A stretch of 64,000 bases of DNA, taken from positions 29,406-93,405 of the forward strand of contig JABFGH010000019.1 in NCBI GenBank assembly GCA_013112585.1, read 5' to 3'. This DNA is from Ignavibacteriota bacterium (GTDB lineage Bacteria; Bacteroidota; Ignavibacteria; Ignavibacteriales; Melioribacteraceae). Positions 44,688 to 53,104 of this stretch are shown one piece after another. Numbering within the stretch: position 1 is the stretch's first letter; every line of letters starts with the position of its first letter. A model generated the notes under the pieces. That model was not told where the DNA came from, searched no databases, and was given only the letters and a program-made list of their open reading frames with translations. Position numbers and translations under genes: made by a program.

Positions 44688-45566
44688 ATGTCTATTGGAA
44701 CTATGAGTGAAAAAATCAAAATCACTGAAGCAAAACTGGATGGAATAAAAAATTTACCATCACTGCCGAAAGTAATTATGGAAGTTGCGGAAATACTTAG
44801 AAAGCCAAATGTTACTGCCGTTGACTTAGCAGAAAGTATTGGAAGAGACCAGGGAATCACAACAAAAATTCTATCAATTGCCAATTCGCCTTTGTATGGT
44901 TTACAAAGACAAGTTTCATCATTAGAATTTGCAATTGTAGTTTTGGGGTTTAATGAAATAAATCAGCTGCTTACGTCAATCTCAATTTCTAATGCATTAA
45001 GGCAAAAGCCAAACGAATATTTCAAGTTCGAGGAATTCTGGAATCATTCTCTGGTTGTTGGAACCGGAGCAAAAAATATTTCGCGTGAACTTGGTTTTCC
45101 TGAATTGGCTGCGGATGCATTTGTCGGAGGCATGCTGCACGATATGGGTGTTCAGCTATTGATAAATTATTTCAATAAACAATTTTTAGAAATTGTAGAT
45201 AAGTATAAAGATAGCGACCAAAGCTCCTTGGAATTTGAAAAGCAAACGCTTGGAATTACACATCAAGAGATGGGTGCATATTTAGCCCGCAAGTGGAATC
45301 TTCCGGCTAATTTATGTAACTCAATTAATAATCATCATTTACCTTCACAAGCTGAATCGGATAAAATATTAGTTTCAATAATTCATTTAACAGATTACAT
45401 GTGTGAATATTTAGGTGTGCTGCCATTTTACTGGGATAAAAATCTTCAATTGGATAAGTCTGTTATTGAAACTCTCGGATTTGCATCTGAGTCTCAACTT
45501 TTCGATTTTATCGAAAACTATAGAGAACAGTTTGAAGATACAGAGGAGTATATTGAAACTCTTTAA
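44688..45566 (+). CDS. HDOD-domain signalling protein
   Basis: 292 residues. HDOD hallmarks: NLPSLPKVIMEVAEILRKP near the start, SIGRDQGITTKILSIANSPLYG, SLEFAIVVLGFNEI, and FVGGMLHDMGVQLLINYF (degenerate HD). AAGGAG precedes the ATG. Non-enzymatic relatives of HD-GYP domains with regulatory roles. Precedes a histidine kinase by 35 nt, suggesting a signalling pair. Confidence 0.88.
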   Translation: MSIGTMSEKIKITEAKLDGIKNLPSLPKVIMEVAEILRKPNVTAVDLAESIGRDQGITTKILSIANSPLYGLQRQVSSLEFAIVVLGFNEINQLLTSISISNALRQKPNEYFKFEEFWNHSLVVGTGAKNISRELGFPELAADAFVGGMLHDMGVQLLINYFNKQFLEIVDKYKDSDQSSLEFEKQTLGITHQEMGAYLARKWNLPANLCNSINNHHLPSQAESDKILVSIIHLTDYMCEYLGVLPFYWDKNLQLDKSVIETLGFASESQLFDFIENYREQFEDTEEYIETL

Positions 45567-45600
45567 TAAATATTACTGAGAGATTGAATAATTCTGAATA

Positions 45601-47301
45601 ATGAATTTCTATAACCTTATACCGCAAGTACAAACTCACCACATTGATGATGTTGAAAAATCTCTCAAACTACCTATTGTGATAAAGATTTTGGGTATAG
45701 CAATTTTACTCATGTCTTTTTTCGGAATAAAAGCAATTTTAAATTATAACTATTATTTGGCAATAGTTGAATTTGTAACAGTTATAATACTTACCTCTTT
45801 ATTTTTTTCCATCCGAAAATCACAAAATCCATCATTAGCTTTAATGATTATTCCATTGATGTTCGGATTCTTTTTTGCATATCTATTCAGTACGGGCGCG
45901 GGTAACAATTCAGGTCACCTCTGGTCATTGCTTTTTCCGCCGGTTGTTATGTATTTGATCGGTTCAAATCCGGCGTTGATTGCTAGCCTGTTATTTGCGC
46001 TTATAACTCTAATACTTTATATAACCGGGGCGACAATTGATTACAGTCTTGAATTCATTTTTAGATACTACGGCACATTCGTCTCGATGACTGTTATGTC
46101 ATATTTTATTGAAGACATAAGAACCCGAATGCAGAAAAGAATCTTCGATAAAAATAATGAGCTTTCTGAAATTGTTGATCAATTAGAAAAGAAAGACCTT
46201 GAGCTAAAAGATAGTGTGCAGCATTACAAAACCTTGTTTGAATCTTCCGGTGATGCAGTATTTATTTTGGACAGGTTAAATGTAATTGACTGCAATCCCG
46301 CAGCATCAAATATTTTTAGATGCAGCTTAGAGTCTTTAATTAAAAAAAATTTTACCGAGTTTTTTAACCCTGAACCCTTGAGTGATTTAAACGAAGTATT
46401 GGAAAAACATTTCAGCAGCGTATCGGCTGGTAAACAAATAATTTTTAATGAACAGTTTAAAAGATGCGGAGGAGAAGTTTTTTTAGCAGAGGTGAAATTA
46501 AATAAAATGAACTTAGCGGGAAAAGAAAGATTTTTGTGCAACATACGGGATATCACCGATCAGAGGAATGCTGAGACAGCATTGATTGCTGCGAAAGAAA
46601 AAGCAGAAAACTCTGAAAAAATGAAAAGTGATTTCCTAGCCCGGATGTCGCATGAAATTAGAACACCGATAAATACAATTCTTAATTATTCATCATTATT
46701 AAAAAACGAATTTGAAGATAAGCTTAGCAATGAATTCGAAGGTAGTTTTGATTCAATTAATAATGCTGCAAATAGATTGCTGCGGACGATTGACATGATT
46801 TTAAACATATCTGAAATAGAATCGGGATCCTATACGCCCCAGCTAGAAAAAATTGATTTAATTAAGCAGGTTATCAATCCATTAATTAATGAATTTAAGC
46901 ATGAAGCATTAAATAAAAATCTGCTTTTAACTTTTGAAAATAAAGCTGACGGCTGCAATTTTGTTACGGCAGATAGTTATTCGGTTAGTCAATTATTAGC
47001 GAACTTAATTCATAACTCACTTAAGTACACTTTAAGCGGCGGAGTTACAATAAGATTAATTGAAGAAACCGGAAATAAAAAAATAGAAGTAGAAGATACA
47101 GGTATTGGAATTGCGGAAGAATACATTCCCAAATTGTTTGAAAAATTTAGTCAGGAAGAAGAGGGCTATACAAGAAAGTTTGAAGGCAGCGGGCTAGGGC
47201 TTGCTTTAGTTAAACAATACTGCGATGTAAATAATGCGTTTATTAATGTAAGCAGTAAAAAAAATACGGGTACAAAATTTACAATTACATTCAGTAATTG
47301 A
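45601..47301 (+). CDS. Membrane PAS-domain histidine kinase
   Basis: 566 residues: about five or six N-terminal membrane segments (from PIVIKILGIAILLMSFFGI to FVSMTVMSYFIEDI), a PAS domain (YKTLFESSGDAVFILDRL), HisKA with ARMSHEIRTPINTILNYSS (phospho-His), and HATPase_c with LANLIHNSLKYT, EDTGIGIAEEY and GSGLGLALVKQY. No receiver domain and no adjacent response regulator. The cognate regulator is probably elsewhere in the genome. Confidence 0.92.
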   Translation: MNFYNLIPQVQTHHIDDVEKSLKLPIVIKILGIAILLMSFFGIKAILNYNYYLAIVEFVTVIILTSLFFSIRKSQNPSLALMIIPLMFGFFFAYLFSTGAGNNSGHLWSLLFPPVVMYLIGSNPALIASLLFALITLILYITGATIDYSLEFIFRYYGTFVSMTVMSYFIEDIRTRMQKRIFDKNNELSEIVDQLEKKDLELKDSVQHYKTLFESSGDAVFILDRLNVIDCNPAASNIFRCSLESLIKKNFTEFFNPEPLSDLNEVLEKHFSSVSAGKQIIFNEQFKRCGGEVFLAEVKLNKMNLAGKERFLCNIRDITDQRNAETALIAAKEKAENSEKMKSDFLARMSHEIRTPINTILNYSSLLKNEFEDKLSNEFEGSFDSINNAANRLLRTIDMILNISEIESGSYTPQLEKIDLIKQVINPLINEFKHEALNKNLLLTFENKADGCNFVTADSYSVSQLLANLIHNSLKYTLSGGVTIRLIEETGNKKIEVEDTGIGIAEEYIPKLFEKFSQEEEGYTRKFEGSGLGLALVKQYCDVNNAFINVSSKKNTGTKFTITFSN

Positions 47302-47409
47302 CATTTCAAAAAACTTACCATAATATTTAAACGAAAGTCGTAAACAAATGTGCATTTTTGTTTACGGCGGCATAAGTTCAATTCATTAAAAAAGCAATAT
47401 TGGAGGATT

Positions 47410-48096
47410 ATGAAAACCGCATTAATAACCGGAGCCAATAAAGGTATAGGGTTTGAGGTATGCAGACAGCTTGGTGAAAAAAACTTTCATATTATTTTAA
47501 CGGCGAGGAATAAGGAGAGAGGTTTAACAGCGGTTGATAAACTTAAGGAAAATGATATTAATGCTGAGTTTATTCTAATGGATGTTTCAAACGAGGAGAG
47601 TGTGTCAAATGCATTTAATAAATTTAAAGAATTGAATTTAAAACTTGATGTGTTAATCAATAATGCGGGTATTCTTATAGATAAAACAAGCATTATCGAA
47701 ATTGACACAGAAGCATTTGTGAACACAATGTTCACTAACTCTGTAAGCGTATTTTGGGTAATCAAATATTTTCTTCCCTTGATAAATGATAAAGGAAGAA
47801 TTATTAACATGTCCAGCGGATTGGGTGCATTTAGTGAAATGAGTAATTATGCCCCGTCATACAGTGTTTCAAAAGCGGCAATGAATGCATTAACAAAACA
47901 ATTTTCATTTGCTCTGGAGTCAAAAAATATAGCGGTTAATTCTGTTAGTCCGGGCTGGGTGCGCACAGATATGGGTGGTGCAAATGCTTCCCGATCTGTT
48001 GAAGAGGGTGCAGATAATGCAGTTTGGCTAGCATCAGAAGCTGACATTCAGTTAACGGGTAAGTTTTTTAGAGATAGAAAAGAAATTGAGTGGTAA
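47410..48096 (+). CDS. SDR-family oxidoreductase (carbonyl reductase-like)
   Basis: 228 residues from the ATG at 47410, with GGAGG just upstream (an earlier ATG at 47350 adds 20 non-conserved residues). TGANKGIG motif, NAGIL, catalytic S in MSSGLGAFSEM, and YSVSKAAMN (YxxxK). NADPH-dependent carbonyl reductase-like SDR; substrate unknown. Stands alone between the kinase and antitoxin genes. Confidence 0.88.
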   Translation: MKTALITGANKGIGFEVCRQLGEKNFHIILTARNKERGLTAVDKLKENDINAEFILMDVSNEESVSNAFNKFKELNLKLDVLINNAGILIDKTSIIEIDTEAFVNTMFTNSVSVFWVIKYFLPLINDKGRIINMSSGLGAFSEMSNYAPSYSVSKAAMNALTKQFSFALESKNIAVNSVSPGWVRTDMGGANASRSVEEGADNAVWLASEADIQLTGKFFRDRKEIEW

Positions 48097-48166
48097 ATAA
48101 ATAGATTAGAATATTTGAATTAAGGAATTATTATTGTACGTGTAAAATTATTTATTGAGTTAACAA

Positions 48167-48394
48167 ATGATTACAATAAACTATAAAGAATTTAGAAACG
48201 GACTTAAAAAATTTCTAGACCAAGTAGAAAACAATAAGGAAATTTTAATTGTTAAAAGAGGAACCGGAGGAGGTACTGTAGTGATTTCGTTGGATGAGTA
48301 TAATTCGATTATGGAAACGGTTCATCTCTTAAGTTCTAAGACAAATGCCAATAGATTATATGAATCTATTCAACAGATGTCAACGAACGCATAA
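48167..48394 (+). CDS. Phd/YefM-type antitoxin-like protein, orphan
   Basis: 75 residues. The N-terminal pattern (INYKEFRNGLKKFLDQVENN) and VKRGTGGGTVVISLDEYNSI match Phd/YefM-type DNA-binding antitoxins. In TA modules a toxin gene (YoeB or Doc type) follows closely; here none does. Downstream is a remnant of a T9SS domain. Either a solitary regulator or a decayed module. Confidence 0.75.
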   Translation: MITINYKEFRNGLKKFLDQVENNKEILIVKRGTGGGTVVISLDEYNSIMETVHLLSSKTNANRLYESIQQMSTNA

Positions 48395-48399
48395 GTCAA

Positions 48400-48510
48400 G
48401 GCAGCCACAATATTGATTTCGATGGTAGAAATCTCTCAAGCGGAATTTATTTATATAGATTAAATTACAATTCAAATACCATTGCCCGTAAAATGACTTT
48501 GCTTAAGTAA
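48400..48510 (+). pseudogene. Remnant of a T9SS type A sorting domain
   Basis: A 36-codon stretch ending TAA at 48510 translates as ...NIDFDGRNLSSGIYLYRLNY... and ...IARKMTLLK, the C-terminal end of T9SS sorting domains. It has no start codon or upstream body; it directly follows the antitoxin stop, so most of the original gene is gone. Confidence 0.72.
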
Positions 48511-48531
48511 TCTCCAGAATCATTTTAAAAA

Positions 48532-48559
48532 GGCGGATTAAAAAATTAAATAATCCGCC
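48532..48559. terminator. Terminator-like hairpin
   Basis: Perfect 9-bp arms GGCGGATTA and TAATCCGCC with an AT-rich loop. The T-run lies on the minus-strand side; toward plus, only CTCAATT follows. Likely the old end of the T9SS gene. Confidence 0.65.
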
Positions 48560-48715
48560 CTCAATTATTAAATCCACTTTTAACCATGTTTCATTAAACC
48601 TTTGTTTTTAATCTAAAATCAAACTAATCTTTAAGAGTTACATCCTTTAAGAAACTTTTCCTCACCCAATTTTGTTCTATTAAATACCGAAAATTAAATG
48701 ATAATAAAAATAATG

Positions 48716-48746
48716 TTGCAACTTTATATGTTATAACATATATTTG
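48716..48746 (+). promoter_or_regulatory. Promoter with an 18-bp palindrome (probable MarR operator)
   Basis: TTGCAA (48716-48721), 17 nt, TATATTTG (48739-48746). The spacer and -7 element contain the perfect 18-bp palindrome TATATGTTATAACATATA (48725-48742). A dimeric regulator such as the MarR protein encoded two genes downstream would block the promoter from here (inference). Confidence 0.68.
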
Positions 48747-48801
48747 AAGTGTGAGTATAATTTAATAAGACAAAACATCTAAATAACATAAGGAGAAACA
48801 A

Positions 48802-49389
48802 ATGAAACTAATTAAAATAACTACTGCACTATTATTTGCAGCTGCAATTTCTATTTCGGCGCAAACCAAATGGAATATTGACGCCCCCCATACCAACGTA
48901 GGCTTTGAAGTTGACCACATGCTGATTACCACTGTTAAAGGCGAGTTTAATGAATATGAAGCTGCCATTACAACTGATGGTGATAATTTCAAAGATGCGA
49001 AAATTAATTTAACTATTGATGTTGCAAGCATAAACACAAGTAATGAAAAAAGAGATGATCACTTAAGATCGGATGATTTTTTTAATGCCGAGAAATTTCC
49101 CAAAATTACATTTGTAAGTAAGTCCATGGAAAAAGTTGACGATGACGAATGGAAACTAATCGGCGACCTAACGATGAGAGATGTTACAAAAGAAGTAGAA
49201 TTAGAAGTAGAATTTAAAGGATTAATTGAAGACCCATGGGGAAATACACGGGTTGGATTTAATATTTCAGGTGAAGTTAACCGCTTTGATTACAACTTAA
49301 ATTGGAATAATCTATTAGAAGCAGGCGGACTTGTAGTAGGTAAAGAAGTAACACTGAATATTGATTTACAGTTAGTTAAAGAAAAATAA
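48802..49389 (+). CDS. YceI-family periplasmic lipid/polyisoprenoid-binding protein
   Basis: 195 residues. Signal peptide (ITTALLFAAAISISAQ), then WNIDAPHTNVGFEVDHMLI (strand motif of YceI), TTVKGEFNEYEAAI, KRDDHLRSDDFFNAEKFP, and IDLQLVKE. The lipocalin-like barrel binds isoprenoid chains in known members. First gene after the palindromic promoter. Confidence 0.92.
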   Translation: MKLIKITTALLFAAAISISAQTKWNIDAPHTNVGFEVDHMLITTVKGEFNEYEAAITTDGDNFKDAKINLTIDVASINTSNEKRDDHLRSDDFFNAEKFPKITFVSKSMEKVDDDEWKLIGDLTMRDVTKEVELEVEFKGLIEDPWGNTRVGFNISGEVNRFDYNLNWNNLLEAGGLVVGKEVTLNIDLQLVKEK

Positions 49390-49393
49390 TAAG

Positions 49394-49861
49394 ATGAAGC
49401 TTGAAGAAGAAATAAAGCAAAAAGAATTTAAGAATGAGTTTCAAAAGCTGGCTGTTAATATAATTTATACTAACAGCTGGCTTACAAACTTGCAGTCAAA
49501 AACATTCAGCAGATTTGATATCACAGGAACTCAATACAACATTCTAAGAATTTTAAGAGGACAACACCCTAATCCCGCATCGATTAATTTATTGAAAGAA
49601 CGAATGCTCGAAAATAAATGTGATGCATCTCGATTAGTTGAGCGGTTAAGGGTAAAAGGATTGGTTAACAGGAAAATTAGTAAAGTTGATAGAAGACGCG
49701 CAGATGTAGTAATATCCGATGCAGGATTGGACTTGCTAAAAAGCATTGATAATGTTGAGCGTGAGTTCAATGTTGCCTTTAAGCATATCAGTAAAGATGA
49801 AGCAAAAACAGTAAACACTTTACTGGATAAAATGAGAGGCAATAATAGTAAACAGAAGTGA
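49394..49861 (+). CDS. MarR-family transcriptional regulator
   Basis: 155 residues. Winged helix: ITGTQYNILRILRGQHPNPA, then KCDASRLVERLRVKGLVNRK (recognition helix and wing with DRRRADVVIS). Dimerisation helices on both sides. MarR proteins of this type often bind near-symmetric operators and respond to phenolic or oxidative signals. Starts 4 nt after the YceI stop. Confidence 0.9.
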   Translation: MKLEEEIKQKEFKNEFQKLAVNIIYTNSWLTNLQSKTFSRFDITGTQYNILRILRGQHPNPASINLLKERMLENKCDASRLVERLRVKGLVNRKISKVDRRRADVVISDAGLDLLKSIDNVEREFNVAFKHISKDEAKTVNTLLDKMRGNNSKQK

Positions 49862-49881
49862 TTTAGAAAGTATGGTAAACA

Positions 49882-50667
49882 ATGACAGCAATAGATAAAT
49901 ATGAAATAGATGTATTACCGCCTGAAAAACAAGGCAGCGGTGAATTCGATAATGGAAAGATCACAGAAATAAAGCCAATTGATTTTCCGCATGGCACCGG
50001 CAGGGGAAAGCGTATTGGACCCCTATTTTACTGGGCTTGGGCTTCTGCTAATGGCGATGGTATAATTGGTATGCACCCACACCAAGCATTTGAAATTATA
50101 AGCTATGTTTTAAAGGGGGAGATTGGTCATACCGATTCACTCGGGAATAAAACTCGAGTTGGAGAAGGCGGAGCACAAATAATGCAGACGGGCAGCGGCG
50201 TATATCATCAAGAGGAAATGTACGGTGAGCGCACAGAATTTTTTCAGATTTGGTTTGAACCTAATTTAAATGAAACTATAAAAACCAAACCAACTTATCG
50301 CCAGTTAACAGATGAAGAATTTCCGGTCGACGAGTTTGACGGCGGCAGCGTTAAAAAAATATTAGGCGAGGGCAGCCCGATAAAATTAGTTGCCGATTCT
50401 AAAATGGAAGAAATTCAAATTGATCCCGGGAAAAGCTATTTATTGAATCAGGGCTCCGATAGATTAAAAGCGATTGTTGTTATTGCAGGAAAAGGTAAAC
50501 TCTCCCTAGATAATGAAAAGCATGATATTCTTAAGGAATACTATATCACATTAAAATCAGGTGAACCGATTTCGACTGAAATATCTAACACTGGTAATGA
50601 GAAATTAATTTTGGCAATTGTTGAAGTACCGCTGAATGTAAACTACAAATTATATGGCGAGGAATAA
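49882..50667 (+). CDS. Pirin-family cupin protein
   Basis: 261 residues. Pirin pattern in FPHGTGRGKRIGPLFYWAWA, GMHPHQAFEIISYVLKGE and QTGSGVYHQEE (metal-binding His/Glu of the N-terminal cupin). The second cupin is degenerate (SYLLNQGSDRLKAIVV). Some pirins act as redox-sensitive regulators or quercetinases. Third gene of the putative redox-stress operon. Confidence 0.9.
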   Translation: MTAIDKYEIDVLPPEKQGSGEFDNGKITEIKPIDFPHGTGRGKRIGPLFYWAWASANGDGIIGMHPHQAFEIISYVLKGEIGHTDSLGNKTRVGEGGAQIMQTGSGVYHQEEMYGERTEFFQIWFEPNLNETIKTKPTYRQLTDEEFPVDEFDGGSVKKILGEGSPIKLVADSKMEEIQIDPGKSYLLNQGSDRLKAIVVIAGKGKLSLDNEKHDILKEYYITLKSGEPISTEISNTGNEKLILAIVEVPLNVNYKLYGEE

Positions 50668-50691
50668 TCTAAGTTAAAAAAGGATAATAAA

Positions 50692-51114
50692 ATGCCGGAA
50701 AAAAGAATAAAATATAAATCAGATTCAATAGAAATATCGTTTGCTCCAAAATTATGTATTCACGCGGCGGAATGTGCCAACGGATTGCCTGATGTTTTTG
50801 ATCCAAATAAAAAACCCTGGGTTGACCCCAACGCTGCTGAAGTACAAGAGATTGTAGATGTAATTGAAAAATGCCCAAGCGGTGCACTTAAATATCAGCG
50901 GTTTGATGGAAGCGAGAATGAAAAACCGGGTGAAACTATAAAAATTATAACAGTACCAAACGGACCTCTCTATGTATCTGGTGATATTAAATTAACAAAT
51001 AGTGACGGAGAAGAAATAAACGAAACACGTGTTGCCTTATGCAGGTGCGGCGCATCGAAAAATAAACCATTATGTGATAACACACATTTGGAGGTAAATT
51101 TTAATGCAGACTAA
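50692..51114 (+). CDS. YjdI-like Fe-S domain fused to a CDGSH domain
   Basis: 140 residues. N-terminal mono-cluster ferredoxin-like domain (YjdI/Fer4_19): KLCIHAAECANGLPDVFD and EKCPSGALKY (Cys ligands). C-terminal CDGSH-type motif ALCRCGASKNKPLCDNTH with three Cys and one His. The final bases overlap the next gene by 11 nt. A small redox or iron-sulfur transfer protein. Confidence 0.9.
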   Translation: MPEKRIKYKSDSIEISFAPKLCIHAAECANGLPDVFDPNKKPWVDPNAAEVQEIVDVIEKCPSGALKYQRFDGSENEKPGETIKIITVPNGPLYVSGDIKLTNSDGEEINETRVALCRCGASKNKPLCDNTHLEVNFNAD

Positions 51115-51310
51115 CGATAATAATAACGGACTAAAAATTACAGTTTTAAAAAACGGACCAATAATGATGGAAGGAAGTTGCAAAGTTGAAAAACAATCCG
51201 GTGAATTGATAAAAGAAGGAGATAAGCTTTTCCTTTGCCGGTGCAGCCACTCATCCAACAAACCGTTTTGCGATGGAGCCCATAAAAAGGCTGGTTTTAT
51301 AGCTGATTAA
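51104..51310 (+). CDS. Small CDGSH iron-sulfur protein
   Basis: 68 residues. The motif FLCRCSHSSNKPFCDGAH gives the 3Cys-1His [2Fe-2S] binding site. Starts inside the end of the preceding YjdI/CDGSH gene, and similar in sequence to its C-terminal domain, so a domain duplication is likely. Confidence 0.9.
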   Translation: MQTNDNNNGLKITVLKNGPIMMEGSCKVEKQSGELIKEGDKLFLCRCSHSSNKPFCDGAHKKAGFIAD

Positions 51311-51312
51311 AA

Positions 51313-51900
51313 ATGAAAGTAAATGGAATGATAAGAATAGTAACAATACTTGGAAGTGTACGGCAGAACAACAATAGCGCTAAAGCCTTGGCAATTGTTA
51401 ATGCTGAGTTAAATAAAAATCCAAATGTAAAAATAATAGGTATAAATCCTGCAGAATTGAATTTATCTCTGCCGGGTATTAAAAATAACTCCGGCGATGC
51501 TAAATGGGTAAATGAGCAAATAAAAGCAGCGGATGGAGTAATAATAGTTTCACCGGAATACCACGGAAGCTACAGCAGTGTAATAAAACTTGTACTTGAT
51601 AATCTTAACTTTCCGGCATTGATGAAAGAAAAGCCTGTTGCATTAGTTGGTGTGGCTTCAGGTCAAATTGGGGCGGTTAAATCGATTGAGCATTTGCGAA
51701 GCGTGCTTTCACACATGGGCGCAATGGTTATGCCCGGTCCTGTATCAATTGCAAATGTTGATAAGGTATTTAATGAAAATGGTGATTGTTTAAATGACTT
51801 AGTTTTGAAGAGACTAGTGAATTTAAGCGAGAATCTTTTAAGATTTATTAAAAGAAGTTTACTGCCGAGTATTTCCTTTGAACAATTATCGAGAAATTAA
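51313..51900 (+). CDS. NADPH-dependent FMN reductase-family flavoprotein
   Basis: 195 residues. FMN-binding motif ILGSVRQNNNSAKALA near the start, then IIVSPEYHGSYSSVIK and VALVGVASGQIGAVKS. Either ATG at 51313 or 51328 could start. Flavin reductase or quinone/azo reductase; fits an electrophile response. Begins 2 nt after the CDGSH gene stop. Confidence 0.88.
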   Translation: MKVNGMIRIVTILGSVRQNNNSAKALAIVNAELNKNPNVKIIGINPAELNLSLPGIKNNSGDAKWVNEQIKAADGVIIVSPEYHGSYSSVIKLVLDNLNFPALMKEKPVALVGVASGQIGAVKSIEHLRSVLSHMGAMVMPGPVSIANVDKVFNENGDCLNDLVLKRLVNLSENLLRFIKRSLLPSISFEQLSRN

Positions 51901-52031
51901 TTTTTAGTGTAAGTGTGCAAATAAATTATTAACAAAAATAAAATTTAATACTCTTGTTATAGTTCCGTGATTTTTTTGAAAACTTTTTTGATAATATTCA
52001 TTTATGAAAATCAAAAAAAAATGAAAGTAAA

Positions 52032-52685
52032 ATGAAAAAGAAAATAATATTAACGGTGTTGATAAATCTATTTGCAATTTTTAGTGCATTCGGCTGCACC
52101 TCGAAACAAGAAAAATTAGAGATCGTAAAGGAAACAAGTATGAATAAAGAAGGATTAGAAACCGCTACTTTTGGTTCAGGATGTTTTTGGTGTACCGAGG
52201 CTGTATTCGAAAGACTCAAAGGAGTTGAATCAGTTATTTCAGGTTATGCAGGCGGAACTGTTGAAAACCCGACCTATAGACAAGTGACTTCCGGTACTAC
52301 GGGTCATGCAGAAGTAACACAAATTATGTATGATCCAAATGTAATAACTTTTGCAGAGTTGCTTGAAGTATTTTGGAAAACTCACGACCCCACAACATTA
52401 AACCGCCAGGGCGCTGATGTTGGAACTCAGTATCGCTCGGTTATTTTTTATCATAATGAAAAACAAAAAGATTTAGCAGAAAAATATAAAAAGAAACTTG
52501 ATGAATCTGGTGCATTCAGAGATCCTATCGTGACTGAAATTTCAGCTTATACAAATTACTATCCGGCAGAAGACTATCATCAGGATTACTATGATGAAAA
52601 TCCCGCACAGCCATACTGCAGCTTTGTAATTGCGCCAAAGATTGAAAAATTTGAAAAGGTGTTTAAGGATAAGCTGAAGAAATAA
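52032..52685 (+). CDS. msrA: Peptide methionine (S)-S-oxide reductase, exported
   Basis: 217 residues. Lipobox-like SAFGCTSK after the signal, then the MsrA catalytic motif FGSGCFWCTEAVFERLKG, GYAGGTVENPTYRQV, THDPTTLNRQGADVGTQYRS and YHQDYYDENP. Repairs methionine sulfoxide, here most likely in lipoprotein form in the cell envelope. Follows the FMN reductase gene after 131 nt; may have its own promoter. Confidence 0.93.
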   Translation: MKKKIILTVLINLFAIFSAFGCTSKQEKLEIVKETSMNKEGLETATFGSGCFWCTEAVFERLKGVESVISGYAGGTVENPTYRQVTSGTTGHAEVTQIMYDPNVITFAELLEVFWKTHDPTTLNRQGADVGTQYRSVIFYHNEKQKDLAEKYKKKLDESGAFRDPIVTEISAYTNYYPAEDYHQDYYDENPAQPYCSFVIAPKIEKFEKVFKDKLKK

Positions 52686-52710
52686 TTCGCCATTCAAGTT
52701 TAAATATTAT

Positions 52711-52775
52711 TGATGCATGGAAGCAATGAATGGCTGAATGAATGCATGATTGCATGGCTGCATGGTTTGATGATT
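52711..52775. repeat. Degenerate ATGCATGG-type direct repeats
   Basis: A short tract of variants of GCATGG, AATGAATG and GCATGATT. No gene is supported between 52686 and 53104; this and the next repeat fill it, together with two CGATTACCGATTTT copies near 52840. Confidence 0.55.
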
Positions 52776-52911
52776 ATTACTATTCTAATGGAATATTTAC
52801 AAACTCTAGCAATTTAATTCTATATTTTACTCTAATATTTTCGATTACCGATTTTCGATTACCGACAAATTGTTTCACCGGCTTTTATTGTCTTTTCATT
52901 CACATCTTTTA

Positions 52912-53000
52912 CTTCTCCACGTCTTAACATTTCTACGTTTCCTTTAACATCTTTACGTTTCTACATCTCTACATCTCTACATCTCTACTTCTCCACGCCC
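52912..53000. repeat. 8-bp microsatellite-like tract
   Basis: TCTACATC repeats three times exactly (52960, 52968, 52976), followed by TCTACTTC and TCCACGCC; the upstream 50 bp are degenerate TCTACGTT/TTAACATC units. Non-coding. Confidence 0.75.
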
Positions 53001-53104
53001 CAACTTTCTAAATAAAACCCCATACCAAAACAAACGTCTAATTTTTGCAGTAATATTTTTCTAAATTTACTTATTAGTTTTACAAATTAATTATTGGAGA
53101 AGCT

